Below the pieces are notes generated by a model that saw only the letters and a list, made by a program, of their open reading frames with translations, had not been told where the DNA came from and did no database searches. This document shows positions 6,418-7,419 of a stretch of 7,419 bases of DNA, one piece after another (positions within the stretch are counted from its first letter, which is position 1; each line of letters begins with the position of its first letter). The stretch comes from DASRJX01 sp035649235 (GTDB lineage Bacteria; Acidobacteriota; Polarisedimenticolia; Gp22-AA2). The stretch lies in the NCBI GenBank assembly GCA_035649235.1, contig DASRJX010000036.1, forward strand, positions 1-7,419, given 5' to 3'. The position numbers were made by a program, and so were the translations under genes.

Positions 6418-7179
6418 GTGCCGCTGATCAGTGCTCTGGGAGCGATCCCGCTGTTCGTCATGATCGTGATCGCCTTCTGGCTGATGGCCAGCATCAAGAT
6501 CCTGAACGAGTACGAGCGGGCCGTCGTCTTCCGGCTCGGCCGGCTGCTCCCCCAGGCCAAGGGACCGGGCCTGACCATCATCTGGGCGCCCATCGATCGC
6601 ATGGTGCGGGTGTCGCTCCGGACGGTGGTGCACGACGTCCCGCCGCAGGACGTGATCACCCGCGACAACGTGTCGGTGAAGGTCAACGCGGTCATTTACT
6701 ACCGCGTGCTCGATCCCAAGAGGGCCGTGGTCGAGGTGGAGCAGTTCCACTACGCCACCTCGCAGCTGTCGCAGACCACACTGCGCTCCGTCCTGGGCCA
6801 GGTCGAGCTCGACGACCTGCTGAGCCAGAGGGAAAGACTGAACGCCGAGCTGCAGCAGATCCTCGACAAGCACACGGAACCCTGGGGGGTGAAGGTCTCG
6901 GCGGTCGAGGTGAAGCACGTCGACCTGCCGCCCGAGATGCAGCGCGCCATGGCCAAGCAGGCGGAGGCGGAGCGCGAGAAGCGCGCCAAGATCATCCACG
7001 CGGCGGGGGAGTTCGAGGCGGCCTCCCAGCTGGTGCAGGCGGCGGACAAGTTCTCGGCCAACCCCACGACCCTTCAGCTCCGCTACCTGCAGACGCTGAC
7101 CGAGATCGCGACCGAGAAGAACTCCACCATCATCTTCCCGGTGCCGATCGACATCTTCGCCGGGCTGAAGCAGCGCTGA
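6418..7179 (+). CDS. Slipin (stomatin/prohibitin-like SPFH-domain membrane protein)
   Basis: The 253-residue product has a hydrophobic N-terminal anchor (about 6-25) and then the SPFH/band 7 domain, with NEYERAVVFRLGR (30-42), GPGL (49-52) and DVPPQDVITRDNVSVKVNAV (73-92). Next is a helical Glu/Lys/Ala-rich segment EMQRAMAKQAEAEREKRAKI (173-192) used for oligomer assembly. A short hydrophobic C-terminal stretch STIIFPVPIDIF (236-247) follows. Length is typical of bacterial and archaeal slipins. Such proteins form ring- or cage-like membrane assemblies that organise microdomains and regulate partner proteases. The GTG start is supported by AAGGAGG (6404-6410) 7 nt upstream. The gene directly follows nfeD, the classic conserved pair, so NfeD is the probable partner and may cut the hydrophobic tail, as reported for PH1510 on PH1511. 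Confidence 0.95.
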   Translation: MPLISALGAIPLFVMIVIAFWLMASIKILNEYERAVVFRLGRLLPQAKGPGLTIIWAPIDRMVRVSLRTVVHDVPPQDVITRDNVSVKVNAVIYYRVLDPKRAVVEVEQFHYATSQLSQTTLRSVLGQVELDDLLSQRERLNAELQQILDKHTEPWGVKVSAVEVKHVDLPPEMQRAMAKQAEAEREKRAKIIHAAGEFEAASQLVQAADKFSANPTTLQLRYLQTLTEIATEKNSTIIFPVPIDIFAGLKQR

Positions 7180-7208
7180 GCGGGCGGCGCCAGCGGCAGG
7201 AGGTCCGG

Positions 7209-7419
7209 ATGGACGAGAAGGACGAGCTCGATCTGGCGCGCCGGGCCCTGGCCGTCTGCCGCCGGATCGACCTCGACGAGGCCGCGGACGCGTTCCTGCA
7301 CCAGGCCCTCGAGTACGCGCCGGCCGCGGTCGGTCTCCTGTACCTCTACGATCCGGAGTGCGACATCTTCCGGCTGCGCTCCGGCACCATCCCTGCGGGG
7401 GACCCGGGCCGCAGCGGGC
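7209..7419 (+). CDS. Probable GAF-domain signalling protein, N-terminal part (cut by right window edge)
   Basis: Seventy codons are open from an ATG at 7209 to the window end, preceded by a strong AGGAGG (7198-7203) 5 nt upstream. The predicted start is MDEKDELDLARRALAVC. A helix then leads into ALEYAPAAVGLLYLYDPECD (about 49-58 for the last half) and FRLRSG, a helix followed by two beta strands that fits the start of a GAF sensory domain. No signal peptide or membrane segment is seen in this part, so a cytoplasmic protein is likely. The output domain (histidine kinase, GGDEF, phosphatase or other) lies outside the window and cannot be called. It sits 29 nt after the slipin gene on the same strand and is probably in the same operon. 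The GAF call rests on pattern alone. Confidence 0.6.
   Translation, partial: MDEKDELDLARRALAVCRRIDLDEAADAFLHQALEYAPAAVGLLYLYDPECDIFRLRSGTIPAGDPGRSG

Noticed and set aside
4944..6695. 583-codon open frame on the minus strand, antisense to nfeD
   Set aside because: Its His/Arg/Asp-rich composition is typical of GC-rich antisense frames; it spans three real genes and has no domain signal.

Overview
This is a GC-rich (roughly two thirds or more G+C by eye), almost fully coding window from a diderm (Gram-negative) bacterium. The envelope genes support this: a TolQ/TolR/TonB-type proton-driven complex needs both an inner and an outer membrane. Taxon cannot be fixed from the sequence alone. Gene style and base composition fit an uncultured or environmental lineage such as Acidobacteriota or a former deltaproteobacterial group, but this is a guess.

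Layout. The left fifth (1-1445) is a minus-strand operon read right to left: tolQ, then tolR, then the first 61 codons of a TonB/TolA-type energy transducer that runs off the left edge. A short, comparatively AT-rich gap (about 1446-1583) separates it from a plus-strand operon. That operon runs recN (DNA-break repair), coaD (coenzyme A synthesis), a class I/II PLP aminotransferase of the AspC type, a full-length NfeD membrane serine protease, a slipin (stomatin/SPFH protein), and the start of a GAF-domain protein that runs off the right edge. Spacing is tight: 11 nt, 4-nt overlap, 1-nt overlap, 40 nt and 29 nt. No internal terminator is visible, so the six genes are probably co-transcribed.

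How the genes work together. TolQ, TolR and the transducer form one proton-driven machine for envelope integrity or energised transport. NfeD and slipin form a well-known protease/scaffold pair of membrane quality control, and the NfeD here has an intact Ser-Lys dyad. RecN, CoaD and the aminotransferase are housekeeping genes without an obvious shared task. One speculative link is that aspartate made by the aminotransferase could feed beta-alanine and CoA synthesis.

The most interesting non-coding structure is the divergent promoter region. Two opposed sigma70-like promoters, each with a 17-bp spacer and an extended -10 TG, share one palindromic -35 box (GTTGACAAC). The recN side then carries a perfect 7-bp GC stem-loop in place of a Shine-Dalgarno sequence. 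I see no CRISPR array, insertion sequence, RNA gene, phage gene or clearly new defence-type system; most of the window is conserved core genome.
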